Source: Lentzea indica (GTDB taxonomy: Bacteria; Actinomycetota; Actinomycetes; Mycobacteriales; Pseudonocardiaceae). From it: DNA of 51,185 nt. A program made the position numbers and the translations under genes. This document shows, one piece after another, positions 42,279 to 51,185 of the stretch (its first letter is position 1; each line of letters opens with the position of its first letter). The notes below the pieces were generated by a model. It did no database searches. It was given only the letters and a program-made list of their open reading frames with translations, and was not told the origin of the DNA. The DNA lies in assembly GCF_012184385.1 (NCBI RefSeq), contig NZ_VSRL01000043.1:1-51185 (forward strand), in the 5' to 3' direction.

Positions 42279-43241
42279 ATGAACCGTCAGCTCTCGGGCG
42301 TCCGGAAGAAGTCGCTGCTGGAGATGCTCGGCCCCATGCCGGACGTCGACCCCGACCGCTACGGCGACGGCGGCCCGGTGGGCGCGCTGGAGACGCGGGT
42401 GGCGCAGCTGCTCGGCACCGAGGCGGCGCTCTTCGTGCCGACCGGGACCATGGCGCAGCAGATCGCACTGAGGTGCTGGGCCGACCGCACGCACAACCCG
42501 ATCGTGGCGATGCACCCGCAGGCGCACCCTTTGCATCACGAGGACGACGCGCTGACCGTGCTGTCCGGTCTCCGCCCGATCAAGGTTCGCAACTCGGAGG
42601 TCGCGTCCTGCCCGGAACCGTTCGGGACGCTGCTGCTGGAGGTGCCGGACCGCGAGGCCGGCTTCATCCTGCCGACCTGGGACGAGCTGACCTCGATCGT
42701 GGATCTGGCACGTGAACGGGACGCGGTCGTGCACCTCGACGGCGCACGCCTGTGGGAGAGCACTTTCGGCCTGGGCAAGCCTCTGGAGGAGATCGCGGGG
42801 CTCTTCGACTCGATCTACGTGTCGTTCTACAAGTCGCTGGAGGGCATCTCCGGCGCGGCGCTCGCCGGCACCCAGGACTTCGTCGACCAGGCACGGGTCT
42901 GGCGGCACCGGTACGGCGGCATGCTGTTCCAGCAGTGGCCCGCGGCGTTGTCGGCTCTGCACGGCTTGGACACCGTGCTGCCCCGGTTGGGCGCCTACGT
43001 CGAGCACGCCAAGGTCGTGGCGGCCGCGATGGGACTGCCGGAGCCGCACACCCACCAGTTCTCGCTGCACCTTCCGGGCGACCCGGCCAGGCTGACCGAG
43101 GTGAGCGGCAAGTTCCTCGGCTCGTTCTGGCGGGACGGTCAGCTCTCCAAGACCGAGGTCACGGTCGCCGAGCCTGCGCTGGAGTGGACGGCGGACGAGG
43201 TCGGGGAGGCCTGGGCGGAGCTACTCGGCTCGCTGGCGTGA
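42279..43241 (+). CDS. Threonine aldolase-like PLP lyase
   Basis: The 320 residues belong to the beta-eliminating lyase/threonine aldolase group (fold type I PLP): [63 protein letters not shown] and the PLP lysine in [17 protein letters not shown]. It may cleave threonine or another beta-hydroxy amino acid to glycine and an aldehyde; some relatives act in specialised pathways. ATG 42279 (or GTG 42276) is the start. It follows tetR on the same strand. The 3' end overlaps the convergent TPR gene by 21 bases. Confidence 0.87.
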   Translation: MNRQLSGVRKKSLLEMLGPMPDVDPDRYGDGGPVGALETRVAQLLGTEAALFVPTGTMAQQIALRCWADRTHNPIVAMHPQAHPLHHEDDALTVLSGLRPIKVRNSEVASCPEPFGTLLLEVPDREAGFILPTWDELTSIVDLARERDAVVHLDGARLWESTFGLGKPLEEIAGLFDSIYVSFYKSLEGISGAALAGTQDFVDQARVWRHRYGGMLFQQWPAALSALHGLDTVLPRLGAYVEHAKVVAAAMGLPEPHTHQFSLHLPGDPARLTEVSGKFLGSFWRDGQLSKTEVTVAEPALEWTADEVGEAWAELLGSLA

Positions 43242-44117
43242 ACGCCGGATCTCGGCGAGGTTCGCGGCGTAGATCCGTTCGCCCGCGTAGTCCTGCCGCT
43301 CCTGGCACCGGGCCAGCGCCTGTTCCGTGCACCACTGCGCCGCGTTCAAGTCTCCCAGCTGGAAGTGGTTGAGCCCGAGCAACCCGTGGATCTTGCCGAG
43401 GTAGCGCGCGCCCTCCGTGCCGTCCACCGTGGCGAGCAGCTCGTGCAGAACCTCGTTGCTCGCCTGGTAAAGCCTGCTGTCGCTGAGGTCCTGGGCGAAC
43501 GCGAGCCGGTCGCGCGTGTGCGCCAGGTCACGGCCCGACCGGGTGTTGCCGGCGATCTCAGTGGCGACGGACAGGGTCTCGGCGTTCTCGGTGTAGATCC
43601 AGACGCCTTCGAGGTCGCCGAGCTCCCGGCAGCGGCGCAGCGCGTCGAGGGTGTGGCCGAGCGCCTCGTCGAGCCGGCCGAGGCGCTGCGCGTTGGCGCC
43701 GAGCAGACCGGAGATCTTGGCCAGGATCTCGTCCACCCCCGGCCCCGTCGCGCCGTCCAGGTCAGCCAGCAGTGACCGCAGCTCCGCGGTGCTCGCCGCG
43801 TGCTCACCGGCTTCGTTGAGCTGTTGAGCTCGCCGGTAGGCGTAGTTCCAGGCGTTGATCGGGTTCGCCGCGCCCTGCGGGTTGAGCCGGTTCATCGGCT
43901 CAGGGTGACCGAGCGCCTCCAGCACCTGGGCCGCGCCCAGCAGGACGCGGGCGTAGGCGTCGACAGCCTGTGGATCGTGGCGGATCTCGACGGGGACGAC
44001 CGCCCACCCCGAGAACTCGCGCACCGCGGTCGCGGCCCGCGTCCGGCACAGGTCGATGAACGTCCGCTCGTCGCCGGAGTGGTAGGCGGCGAACAGCCGG
44101 TCCCAGAGGTCGGTCAC
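43221..44117 (-). CDS. TPR-like repeat protein coupled to the TIR-like gene
   Basis: The 298-residue protein is helical, with an N-terminal domain ([35 protein letters not shown]) and TPR-like repeats from about residue 90: [71 protein letters not shown]. No enzyme motif is seen. Its GTG start overlaps the TGA of the TIR-like gene (GTGA at 44117-44114), so the two are made in fixed order and are likely partners. The repeats may sense or hold the effector. Its frame is open through the end of the upstream gene because of the frameshift there, which can mislead gene callers into one fused ORF. Confidence 0.8.
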   Translation of the reverse strand: MTDLWDRLFAAYHSGDERTFIDLCRTRAATAVREFSGWAVVPVEIRHDPQAVDAYARVLLGAAQVLEALGHPEPMNRLNPQGAANPINAWNYAYRRAQQLNEAGEHAASTAELRSLLADLDGATGPGVDEILAKISGLLGANAQRLGRLDEALGHTLDALRRCRELGDLEGVWIYTENAETLSVATEIAGNTRSGRDLAHTRDRLAFAQDLSDSRLYQASNEVLHELLATVDGTEGARYLGKIHGLLGLNHFQLGDLNAAQWCTEQALARCQERQDYAGERIYAANLAEIRRSRQRAE

Positions 44118-46247
44118 CCGTGGCCCCTTCCGCCGAGCTCGTCGAACAGCTGGGCGCGGAACAGGCCTCCCGGCCATTGCGTCGTTCTCGCGCTGCCACG
44201 GCGGACGAGCTCCGGGTCGCCGCGTCCAGGCGTCCGGCTCCTGACGTTGTTCTCCGGCTCGTCGACGGCGATGGTGACGTACGGCAGCTCGGCGCCGTTG
44301 ATCATGTTGACGATCGCGGACGTGGTGGCGCACTGACTGAACCGCGTGCCGACCGCGACCAGCACCCACAGCGCGGTGTCGATCGGCGCGGTGCGCAGAG
44401 TGCCGTCGGCGAAGTGCCCGACCGGTGCGATGTCGCTGGCGAGCCAGGTGAGTGACCCGACCGGCGCGCCCACGACGTCCTCCAGCTCGGCCTGCCGGGT
44501 CAGCACCCAGTCCGCGAGTCAGGGCGGCTTCGCCCTCACAGGCACCGATCACCGCGACGTGGCAACGGTTCTTGCGGCCGGGCCAGCCTCGCTTCAGCTC
44601 CAGGTGGGAACCGGGGACGCGGTGCTCGCGTCGTTCGTCGAGCCGCGTCACCGCGGTCCAGTCCAGCGAGGCGGTGCTCGCCACCGGCGGGGTGTCCGCG
44701 GGTCGACCGCTGGAGGAGGGCAGTACGACGGCACGGCCGCCGTCGACCAGCGGCAACGGGAAGGTGCCCGTGAGGATCTCGCTGTCGTCGATGTGGATCT
44801 TGGTCGGCATGCCCAGCCTGCACAGCGCGCCGTAGACCGTCGGCAGGTCGGCGGGGTCCGTCGCGGCGAGCTCGAGCCGGCGCAGGCAGTCGCCGGGTGT
44901 CTGGACACCGAAGAACTCGGTGTCCAGCAGACCGCGCCAGACGACGTGCGGCCGGTCCTGGAGCAGCGTGGTCAGGTGGTGCTCGGTGCGCCCGGCGATC
45001 ACCGTCGAGCGATCGGCGCCGACCAGCACGTCGAAGTTCTGCACGGAGTCCGCGGTCAGCGCTTCGAGCGTGCACCAGGCGCGGGTGAGGTAGTCGTCGG
45101 CGTCGTCGAGCAGGATCGCCGTGCGCCCGACGAGCTGGTGGGCGGCCAGGTGGGTCAGCCCCTCCTCGAACTCCGCCTGTTCCGCCGGGGTGCGCGGCGG
45201 CTGCGGCATGCAGCTGTAGTCGTACCAGAGGTGGACGCGGCCGAGCAGGGATCGCAATCGGGGATGCTCGGCGACCAGCGTGCGCAACCGGCTCAGATCG
45301 GTGTCGGCGTGGCTCGCTGGCACGCCGCGATCGGCGGTCTCCTGCTGCAGCGACGAGATCTCGGCGTGCGCCGCGTCGAGATCGGCGGCGTCCAGCGCGG
45401 GCCGCAGCACGTTGACGATGAGCGCCTCGGCGAGGTCTGAGCCGTGCGCCCCCACCGGCACCGGCGAGATCCTGCTGATCTTGCGCGGCGTGTGCAGGCC
45501 GCGTTCGTGCGCCACGTACACCGCCTCGCACAGCGCCGCGACCAGCTGCCACGCGATGAGCCGTGCCTGGGCGTTCTCCGGGTCGGGCGCGATGGGCGTG
45601 AGCCAGCGATGCGAGATGAAGCAGTAGTAGTTGCCAGGAGCCGTCGTCCCCACCAGGTCGGCGGTGATCTCCTGCATGCGCCGGAACCGGCCGGCCTCGA
45701 TCAGCACGGGCAGCGGCAGCCAGTACGACCCCGGCAGCTCCACCCGCGCGTACTGGGAGAACAGCTGCCGCGCGTCGCTGTCCTCAGCCATGTCGAGGAA
45801 GGCCTTCGGCGGCGCGCCCAGCGGGTAGGACCACACGAGTCCGTCGTCCGGCTCGTCCTGCTCCGGCACCACGGTCAGGTTCAGCAGGTCGTCCTGGATC
45901 GTGTACCGCATCCGCCCGTCCGGGACGGTCAACGGCCGGTGCCGCAGCTTCCTCGTCTGCGTCAGCAGCAGGTCCACGTCGGCCGGTGAGCGTCTGCGCC
46001 GCTCCTTTTCGGCGTCGAGCCGCGCCTGGGCGAACGTCTGCAGCGGCCCGTACCCCACGAACGGGGTCGCCGCGAGCGAGCGGAACCCGACCTCGTCGTA
46101 CGGCACCGAGCCCGCCGCCCTGGCGTACTTCAACGCCCGCGCCGCCGCGTCACGCGACGGCAGGCCCCTCACCAGGTCCGGCCGCATCCCCAGCTGGTCC
46201 GGCGAGAGTCGCTCCCACTCGCCGAGTTCGACGTCGTCCCACGGCAC
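44114..46247 (-). pseudogene. TIR-like domain protein with frameshift near its C-terminus
   Basis: In the frame from ATG 46247, residues 205-400 resemble a TIR-like fold: YYCFISHRWLTPIAPDPENAQ (210-227), LWYDYSCMPQPPRTPAEQAEFEEGL (340-364) and YLTRAWCTLEALTA (386-399). The N-terminal 200 residues and the part after 400 are unassigned. After residue 576 (near 44519) the frame shifts; the other frame continues as LADWVLTRQAELEDVVGAPVGSLTWLASDIAPVGHF to TGA at 44114, which overlaps the TPR start. One extra base, or two missing, explains it. The intact protein would have about 711 residues. TIR-like domains often cleave NAD or produce cyclic ADP-ribose in defence; I see no assured catalytic Glu. 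Family assignment is tentative. Confidence 0.65.
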
Positions 46248-46349
46248 CGGCCCACCCTAAGGGCCGGTGATCACCTCGTCGAGGGTGCCCGATCAGGACG
46301 GTTCACCCCACCTCCGACGCGACATCGCTCACCTGGCTGTTGGACCCAC

Positions 46350-46500
46350 GGGTGCGAAATGCGACGATGCCGGGGCTGTGAGGGGAGTGCGAGGAAGCCG
46401 GTGTGAATCCGGCGCCGTCCCGCGACTGTGACCGGTAGTGAGAGAACCGGGAGTCAGGAACTCGCCCCTCTCTTGATCACCGACCACGGGCGTGGACACC
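46350..46500 (+). ncRNA. Cobalamin riboswitch
   Basis: The segment carries the conserved cobalamin riboswitch order: GAGGAAGCCGGTGTGAATCCGG at 46391-46412, GTCCCGCGACTGTGACCGG just after, and the B12 box GGGAGTCAGGAACTCGCC around 46449-46466. It lies in the leader of the cobalamin genes. Adenosylcobalamin binding should reduce expression of the chelatase, cobO, cobB and cobM genes. No clear U-rich terminator follows, so control is probably at translation of the first gene, whose GAGGAAGGA lies at 46502-46510. Borders are approximate. The rest of 46248-46521 shows no gene. Confidence 0.93.
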
Positions 46501-46521
46501 CGAGGAAGGACTTCGCTGAGC

Positions 46522-48423
46522 ATGTTCCCCTTTTCGGCTGTCGTCGGACATGACGACCTCCGGCTCGCCCTGCTGCTGAACGCCGTTCATCCCGGCATCG
46601 GCGGCGTTCTCGTCCGCGGGGAGAAGGGGACCGCGAAGTCGACGATCGTGCGTGCCCTGGCCGCGCTGTTGCCGGAGCTCCAGGTCTCCCAGAACTGCCG
46701 CTTCGGGTGTCTGCCCGGCAGCACCGGCTGTCCGGACGCGCCGCACGACGGCAGTGAGCAGAGGCCGGCCAGGCTCGTCGAGCTGCCTGTCGGCGCCACC
46801 GAGGACCGGCTGGTCGGGTCGCTCGATCTGGAGAAGGCGCTGACCGAGGGTGTCAGGGCGTTCCAGCCGGGGCTGCTGGCCGCGGCCCACCGGGGCGTGC
46901 TCTACGTCGACGAGGTCAACCTGCTGCACGACCACCTGGTCGACCTGTTGCTCGACGCCGCCGCGATGGGACGGGCGCACGTTGAACGTGAAGGCGTGTC
47001 GATCTCCCACCCGTCGCAGTTCCTGCTGGTCGGCACCATGAACCCCGAGGAGGGCGAGCTGCGGCCGCAGCTGCTCGACCGGTTCGGCCTGACCGTGGCG
47101 GTGAAGGCGGCGCGGGACGTCGGCATCCGCACCGAGGTGATCAGGCGCCGGCTCGCCTACGAGGCCGACCCCGTCACGTTCGCTGCCACGTGGGCGGACG
47201 AGGACGCCAAGCTGAAGGAGCAGATCACCGACGCCAGGCGGAAGCTGCCCCGAGTGTCCCTTTCGGACAGTGAGCTCCGCAGGATCGCCGCCGTCTGCGC
47301 GGCCTTCGAGGTCGACGGCATGCGGGCCGACCTCGTCGTCGCCCGTGCCGCCACCGCCCATGCGGCGTGGCGAGGAGCTGAGAGCGTCGAGGAGACGGAC
47401 GTCGAGGTCGCGGTGAGGCTCGCGCTGCCGCACCGGCGCCGCCGCGACCCGTTCGACGAGCCCGGCATCGAGGAGCAGCAGCTCGAGGACGCCATGCGCC
47501 AGGCGGCCGAGCACGCGGAAGAAGACCAGGGTCCTGACGACGACGGCCCCGGCGGCGGTGAGCTGCCCGAACCGCAGGAAGGCCCGGCTGGCAACGGAAA
47601 CGCGCCCAACGACCGTCCGGCTCCGGAACCGGCGCCCGCGTTCAAGGCACGGCTGCTGGAGGTCCCTGGAGTCGGAGAAGGCGCGCCAGGCAAGCGTTCC
47701 AGGGCCCGTGCCCGCACCGGCAGGGTCGTCCGTTCGTCCAAAGTGGACGGAAATGGCCTGCATCTCGTCGACACGCTCACCAACGCGGCGCCGCACCAGC
47801 AAGCACGCGGCCGCAGTGGTCCTGGGCTCGTTCTGACCGGAAACGACCTGCGCAAGGCGGTCAGGGAGGGCAAGGAGTCCAACCTCGTCCTGTTCGTCGT
47901 CGACGCCTCGGGTTCGATGGCGGCACGGCAGCGCATGTCGGCCGTCAGCGGCGCGGTGATCTCCCTGCTGCGCGACGCCTACCAGCGCCGGGACAAGGTC
48001 GGCGTGGTGACGTTCCGCGGCAACCAGGCCGAGGTCGCCTTGCCGCCGACCACTTCCGTCGACGCGGCCGCCACGCGACTGAAGAAGATGCGCACCGGAG
48101 GCAGGACCCCGCTCGCGGACGGCCTGCTCAAGGCGCACCGCGTCCTGGAGATCGAACGGCTCAGGGACCCGCAGAAGCGCCCGCTCGTCGTCCTGCTGAC
48201 CGACGGAAGGGCGACGTCGAGCGGACTCGGCGGCGACCCGACGAAGGACGCGCTCAAGGCTGCAGGCCTGCTCGAACAGATCGCTGTCGTGGTCGTGGAC
48301 TGCGAACAGGGCCACGTCCGCCTCGGTCTCGCGCAGAAGATCGCCGAGGCGATGCAGGGCGCCTGCGTCCGTCTCGACCAGCTCAGCGCCGACCACCTCG
48401 CCGGCGTCGTCCGGGCCGCATAA
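46522..48423 (+). CDS. ChlI-ChlD-type chelatase subunit (putative cobaltochelatase ATPase)
   Basis: The 633-residue protein fuses an AAA+ domain (Walker [18 protein letters not shown], Walker [15 protein letters not shown], sensor [19 protein letters not shown]) to a C-terminal VWA domain with [18 protein letters not shown] and [11 protein letters not shown] proline- and acid-rich linker (residues about 330-400) joins them. In actinobacteria this I-D fusion works with CobN to insert cobalt into the corrin ring. No cobN is in the window. It is first in the riboswitch-controlled cobalamin operon; cobO follows 10 bases later. Start ATG 46522. Confidence 0.9.
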   Translation: MFPFSAVVGHDDLRLALLLNAVHPGIGGVLVRGEKGTAKSTIVRALAALLPELQVSQNCRFGCLPGSTGCPDAPHDGSEQRPARLVELPVGATEDRLVGSLDLEKALTEGVRAFQPGLLAAAHRGVLYVDEVNLLHDHLVDLLLDAAAMGRAHVEREGVSISHPSQFLLVGTMNPEEGELRPQLLDRFGLTVAVKAARDVGIRTEVIRRRLAYEADPVTFAATWADEDAKLKEQITDARRKLPRVSLSDSELRRIAAVCAAFEVDGMRADLVVARAATAHAAWRGAESVEETDVEVAVRLALPHRRRRDPFDEPGIEEQQLEDAMRQAAEHAEEDQGPDDDGPGGGELPEPQEGPAGNGNAPNDRPAPEPAPAFKARLLEVPGVGEGAPGKRSRARARTGRVVRSSKVDGNGLHLVDTLTNAAPHQQARGRSGPGLVLTGNDLRKAVREGKESNLVLFVVDASGSMAARQRMSAVSGAVISLLRDAYQRRDKVGVVTFRGNQAEVALPPTTSVDAAATRLKKMRTGGRTPLADGLLKAHRVLEIERLRDPQKRPLVVLLTDGRATSSGLGGDPTKDALKAAGLLEQIAVVVVDCEQGHVRLGLAQKIAEAMQGACVRLDQLSADHLAGVVRAA

Positions 48424-48433
48424 GGAGAAACCA

Positions 48434-49048
48434 GTGCCTCAAGGACAACCCACCGAGGTGCCGAAGGACGGCCTGACCACCCGTCAGCGCCGCAACCGGC
48501 CGTTGCTGATGCTGCACACCGGCGAGATGAAGGGGAAGTCGACGTCGGCGTTCGGCATGGCGTTGCGCGGCTGGAACCAGGGCTGGGACATCGGCGTGTT
48601 CCAGTTCGTGAAGTCCGCCAAGTGGAAGGTGGGCGAGGAGTCCGCGTTCAAGGCGCTCGGCCGGCTGCACGAGGAGACCGGCGAGGGCGGCGCGGTCGAG
48701 TGGCACAAGATGGGCGAGGGCTGGTCCTGGTCCCGCAAGCAGGGCACCGAGGAAGATCACGCCAGTGCCGCGCTCGAGGGCTGGCACGAGATCCAGCGCC
48801 GCCTCAACACCGAACGGCACGGCTTCTACGTGCTCGACGAGTTCACGTACCCGCTGCACTGGGGCTGGATCGACGTCGACGAGGTCGTGGGCACGCTGGC
48901 CGATCGCCCCGGTCACCAGCACGTCGTGATCACCGGCAGGTACGCGCCGCAGAAGCTGATCGACGCCGCGGATCTCGTGGTGGAGATGACCAAGGTCAAG
49001 CACCCGATGGACGCGGGCCAGAAGGGCCAGCGGGGGATCGAGTGGTGA
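48434..49048 (+). CDS. cobO: Cob(I)yrinic acid a,c-diamide adenosyltransferase
   Basis: The 204-residue protein attaches the adenosyl group to reduced cobalt of cobyrinic acid diamide. LLMLHTGEMKGKSTSAFGMALRGWNQGWDIGVFQFVKSAKWKVGEESAF contains the P-loop and the CobO signature; HGFYVLDEFTYPLHWGW and VVITGRYAPQKLIDAADLVVEMTKVKHPMDAGQKGQRGIEW complete the match. The P-loop carries GEMKGKS where many CobO have GNGKGKS. GGAGAAACC precedes GTG 48434. Its TGA overlaps the cobB start (GTGA). Confidence 0.93.
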   Translation: MPQGQPTEVPKDGLTTRQRRNRPLLMLHTGEMKGKSTSAFGMALRGWNQGWDIGVFQFVKSAKWKVGEESAFKALGRLHEETGEGGAVEWHKMGEGWSWSRKQGTEEDHASAALEGWHEIQRRLNTERHGFYVLDEFTYPLHWGWIDVDEVVGTLADRPGHQHVVITGRYAPQKLIDAADLVVEMTKVKHPMDAGQKGQRGIEW

Positions 49049-50421
49049 ATCGGCTGGTCGTCGCGGCCCCGGCCTCGGGCAGCGGCAAGACCACGGTCGC
49101 CACCGGCCTGATGGCCGCGTTGCGCCGGGCCGGGTCGAGGGTCGCGCCGTTCAAGGTCGGGCCCGACTACATCGACCCCGGCTACCACTCGCTGGCGACG
49201 AACAGACCGGGCCGCAACCTCGACCCGGTCCTCGTCGGCGAGCACCGGATCCCCGGCTTGTTCGCGCACGGCTCGAATAACGCCGACATCGCGGTGGTCG
49301 AGGGCGTGATGGGCCTGTTCGACGGCCGCGTCGACACCGCGGGCGTCGGCTCGACCGCACACGTCGCCAAGCTGATCAACGCGCCTGTGCTGTTCGTCGT
49401 GGACGCGCGTGGGCAAAGCCGGTCACTCGCCGCGCTCCTGCACGGGTTCCGCGGCTACGACCCGACGATCCGGCTTGGCGGCGTGGTCCTCAACCAGGTC
49501 GGTTCGGAACGGCACGAGCAGGTTCTCCGTTCGGCCTGCGACGAGGTCGGTCTCGACGTGCTCGGCGTGCTGCCGCGCGACTCGCAGTTCTCCTTGCCCT
49601 CACGGCATTTGGGGCTCGTGACGGCGGCGGAGCACGGCTCGGAGGCGGTGGCAGCGGTGGACGCGATCGCCGCCGCGGTGGCCAAGTACGTCGATCTCGA
49701 CGCGGTGCGAAGACTTGCGTCATCGGTGCCGTCGATGGCGGTCGCCGCGTGGGAGCCCCAGGTCGAACGCGTGGACGACGAACCGTTGATCGCGGTGGCG
49801 GGAGGAGCGGCTTTCACCTTCGGCTATGCCGAGCACGTCGAGGTGCTGAAGGCCGCGGGCGCGGCCGTGGCCGTCGTCGATCCGCTCAACGACGAAGATC
49901 TTCCGGAGGGAACCTCGGGTCTCGTGCTGCCAGGCGGATTCCCCGAGCAGCACGCGGAAGCCCTGTCCGCCAACGCGAAGTTGCGCGAGGCGGTGGCCAG
50001 GTTCGCTCGATCGGGTGCGCCGGTCCACGCCGAGTGCGGCGGGTTGCTGTACCTCGCGCGGTCGCTCGACGGCCACCCGATGTGCGGAGTGCTCGACGCG
50101 GACGGGTTCATGACACCGAAGTTGACCTTGGGTTATCGGGACGCCGTCGCGTCCACGAGCTCGCCGCTGCACCCACCTGGCAGCCGCGTGACCGGCCACG
50201 AGTTCCACCGGACCCAGCTGTCCACACCGCACTCGACTCCGCCCGCGTGGCACTGGCGCGGCGTCGATTCACGGCCTGTCGCAGAGGGTTTCGTGGCGGG
50301 TGGCGTGCACGCGTCGTACCTCCACACGCACCCCGCCGGTGACCCGGAAGCCGTAGCCCGTTTCGTGCGGGCCTGCCACCCGTTCGTGGCCGGAGCGGCA
50401 GACGGTACGGTCTTCGCTTAA
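49045..50421 (+). CDS. cobB: Cobyrinic acid a,c-diamide synthase
   Basis: CobB amidates the a and c side chains of (hydrogeno)byrinic acid with glutamine and ATP. The 458 residues begin VNRLVVAAPASGSGKTTVATGLMAALRRAG, then PFKVGPDYIDPGYH and VVEGVMGLFDG. The glutaminase domain has the nucleophile Cys in HAECGGLLYLA, LPGGFPEQHAEAL, and the late His in GVHASYLHTHPAGDP. The GTG start overlaps the cobO stop, so the two are translated as a coupled pair. Cobalt-first (CbiA) or oxygen-dependent (CobB) use cannot be told apart from the sequence alone. Confidence 0.94.
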   Translation: MNRLVVAAPASGSGKTTVATGLMAALRRAGSRVAPFKVGPDYIDPGYHSLATNRPGRNLDPVLVGEHRIPGLFAHGSNNADIAVVEGVMGLFDGRVDTAGVGSTAHVAKLINAPVLFVVDARGQSRSLAALLHGFRGYDPTIRLGGVVLNQVGSERHEQVLRSACDEVGLDVLGVLPRDSQFSLPSRHLGLVTAAEHGSEAVAAVDAIAAAVAKYVDLDAVRRLASSVPSMAVAAWEPQVERVDDEPLIAVAGGAAFTFGYAEHVEVLKAAGAAVAVVDPLNDEDLPEGTSGLVLPGGFPEQHAEALSANAKLREAVARFARSGAPVHAECGGLLYLARSLDGHPMCGVLDADGFMTPKLTLGYRDAVASTSSPLHPPGSRVTGHEFHRTQLSTPHSTPPAWHWRGVDSRPVAEGFVAGGVHASYLHTHPAGDPEAVARFVRACHPFVAGAADGTVFA

Positions 50422-50451
50422 GCCTCTCGCCGAAACCCCTGTGGAGCTGTC

Positions 50452-51185
50452 GTGACGACGACCGGTCGGGTCTCCTTCGTCGGCGCCGGTCCCGGTGCCG
50501 CCGACCTCATCACTCTCCGAGGCGCGCGTCGCATCGCGGAAGCCGACGTCGTCATCTGGGCTCCCAGCGTGGTGGACGCCGAGTGCGTCCGCGAGCACGC
50601 CCGCTCCGACGCCGATCTGGTCGACTTCTCTCGCGTGACGGCGGAGGAGATCACGGACGTGTACCGCCGTGCGGCAGCATCGCGTCAGACGGTCGTGCGC
50701 CTGCACGCAGGCGACGCCGCGACCGGTGGTGGTGTGCAGGAGCAGCACGACCTGTGCGTGCGTCTCGGCCTTGAGGTCGACGTCGTGCCGGGGGTGTCGG
50801 TGGTCGCCGCGGCCGCTGCCAAGATCGGCCGCGAGATCACGCTGACCGAGGCGTCGTCGACCGTGCTCATCTCGCCGGAGAGCAGCGAGCTCGTTCGCGA
50901 GTTCGCCGCGCTGCAGACGACGATGGCCGCGACGGTCTCGGGTGCGCGCACCGGCCAGTTCGTCGAGAAGCTGCTCCAGGGCGGCTACTCCGAGCAGACT
51001 CCGGTCGTCGTCGCGTACAAGGTGAGCCAGTCCGACGAGCTGGTCGTGCACACCACGGTCGGCGAGCTGGAGTCGGTGGTGAAGCAGCACAAGCTGTACC
51101 GCCCGACCCTGTTCCTGGTCGGCGCCGCGGTGAAGGCCCCCACGCGCCGTGTCTCGACCTCGGCCACCACCGCGGTGGACGAGCC
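50452..51185 (+). CDS. cobM: Precorrin-4 C11-methyltransferase-like protein, 3' end outside window
   Basis: The open frame from GTG 50452 continues to the edge without a stop. VSFVGAGPGAADLITLRGARRI is the SAM-binding start of the precorrin methyltransferases. VVPGVSVVAAAAAKIGREITLTEASSTVLI and YRPTLFLVGAAV match CobM/CbiF best. Two places differ from the family: the HSGDPSLYG motif reads HAGDAATGG, and the usual TR..MPEGE segment is replaced by SPESSEL. It may be a diverged CobM or a related corrin methyltransferase. It is fourth in the riboswitch operon, 30 bases after cobB. Confidence 0.78.
   Translation, partial: MTTTGRVSFVGAGPGAADLITLRGARRIAEADVVIWAPSVVDAECVREHARSDADLVDFSRVTAEEITDVYRRAAASRQTVVRLHAGDAATGGGVQEQHDLCVRLGLEVDVVPGVSVVAAAAAKIGREITLTEASSTVLISPESSELVREFAALQTTMAATVSGARTGQFVEKLLQGGYSEQTPVVVAYKVSQSDELVVHTTVGELESVVKQHKLYRPTLFLVGAAVKAPTRRVSTSATTAVDE

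Noticed and set aside
38566-43241. A natural-product gene cluster around the P450, bioF, MDR enzyme and lyase
   Set aside because: There is no core assembly enzyme (PKS, NRPS, terpene or RiPP precursor), and the genes lie in several divergent units.
43221-46247. A single 1008-residue fusion of the TIR-like and TPR proteins
   Set aside because: The middle is Arg-rich out-of-frame sequence; the alternative frame gives a sensible C-terminus whose stop overlaps a GTG start of the TPR gene.
46477-48396. A 639-codon minus-strand open frame opposite the chelatase gene
   Set aside because: It has no domain signature and covers part of the riboswitch; the plus-strand AAA+ and VWA motifs are unambiguous.

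Overview
The window is high-GC DNA with dense, short-gapped genes on both strands, frequent GTG starts, a mycothione reductase, a DUF574-type methyltransferase, a MapB-type methionine aminopeptidase and AMIN-like secreted proteins. This points to an actinomycete; the mix looks most like the Pseudonocardiales (Lentzea, Saccharothrix or Actinosynnema type), which is inference. I see no rRNA, tRNA, phage, insertion sequence or CRISPR array.

Layout. 0-7.5 kb: a repeat copy, a GNAT protein, a frameshifted penicillin-binding protein, a VapBC-type toxin-antitoxin pair, methionine aminopeptidase, a hydrolase, cobQ and a DMT exporter. 7.5-15 kb: LysR and GntR regulators, an AlkZ-like protein coupled to an epoxide hydrolase, an MFS transporter, a VOC protein, a flavodoxin-like protein and mycothione reductase. 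15.0-15.45 kb: a gene-free stretch with a second repeat copy and two nested perfect 24-bp inverted repeats. 15.45-20.9 kb: a PEBP protein, a secreted deacetylase followed by three tandem AMIN-like paralogues, and lon under a HAIR-like operator. 20.9-27.5 kb: a methyltransferase, a PheS-like ligase with a leader peptide, a membrane patatin and a three-module beta-helix protein. 27.5-33.5 kb: a hydrolase/ABC transporter/CatB-type acetyltransferase operon, a frameshifted M48 peptidase and two trypsin-like proteases. 33.5-43.2 kb: an AfsR-like STAND regulator, a ricin-type lectin, a LysE exporter, a third trypsin-like protease, an ElaA-like protein, bioF, a shortened P450, a compact oxidoreductase with a TetR regulator, and an aldolase-type lyase. 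43.2-46.2 kb: a coupled TPR protein and TIR-like protein, the latter frameshifted. 46.3 kb to the end: a cobalamin riboswitch followed by a chelatase, cobO, cobB and a partial cobM-like gene.

The strongest candidate for a new system is at 21.7-22.86 kb. A single-chain phenylalanyl-tRNA-synthetase-like ligase of 342 residues contains no phenylalanine at all, even where the family normally has conserved Phe. It is preceded by an apparently leaderless 15-codon leader whose only Phe codon is TTT at codon 4. Complementary segments in the leader can form an H-type pseudoknot or alternative hairpins over the ligase Shine-Dalgarno region. Together these suggest a Phe-tRNA sensor controlling a ligase that can itself be made without Phe. 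The TIR-like/TPR pair is the second candidate, as a possible conflict or defence module.

Three apparent single-base frameshifts (near 1669, 31549 and 44519) interrupt otherwise well-conserved genes and could be sequencing errors. Nine of the twelve convergent gene pairs overlap at their 3' ends.
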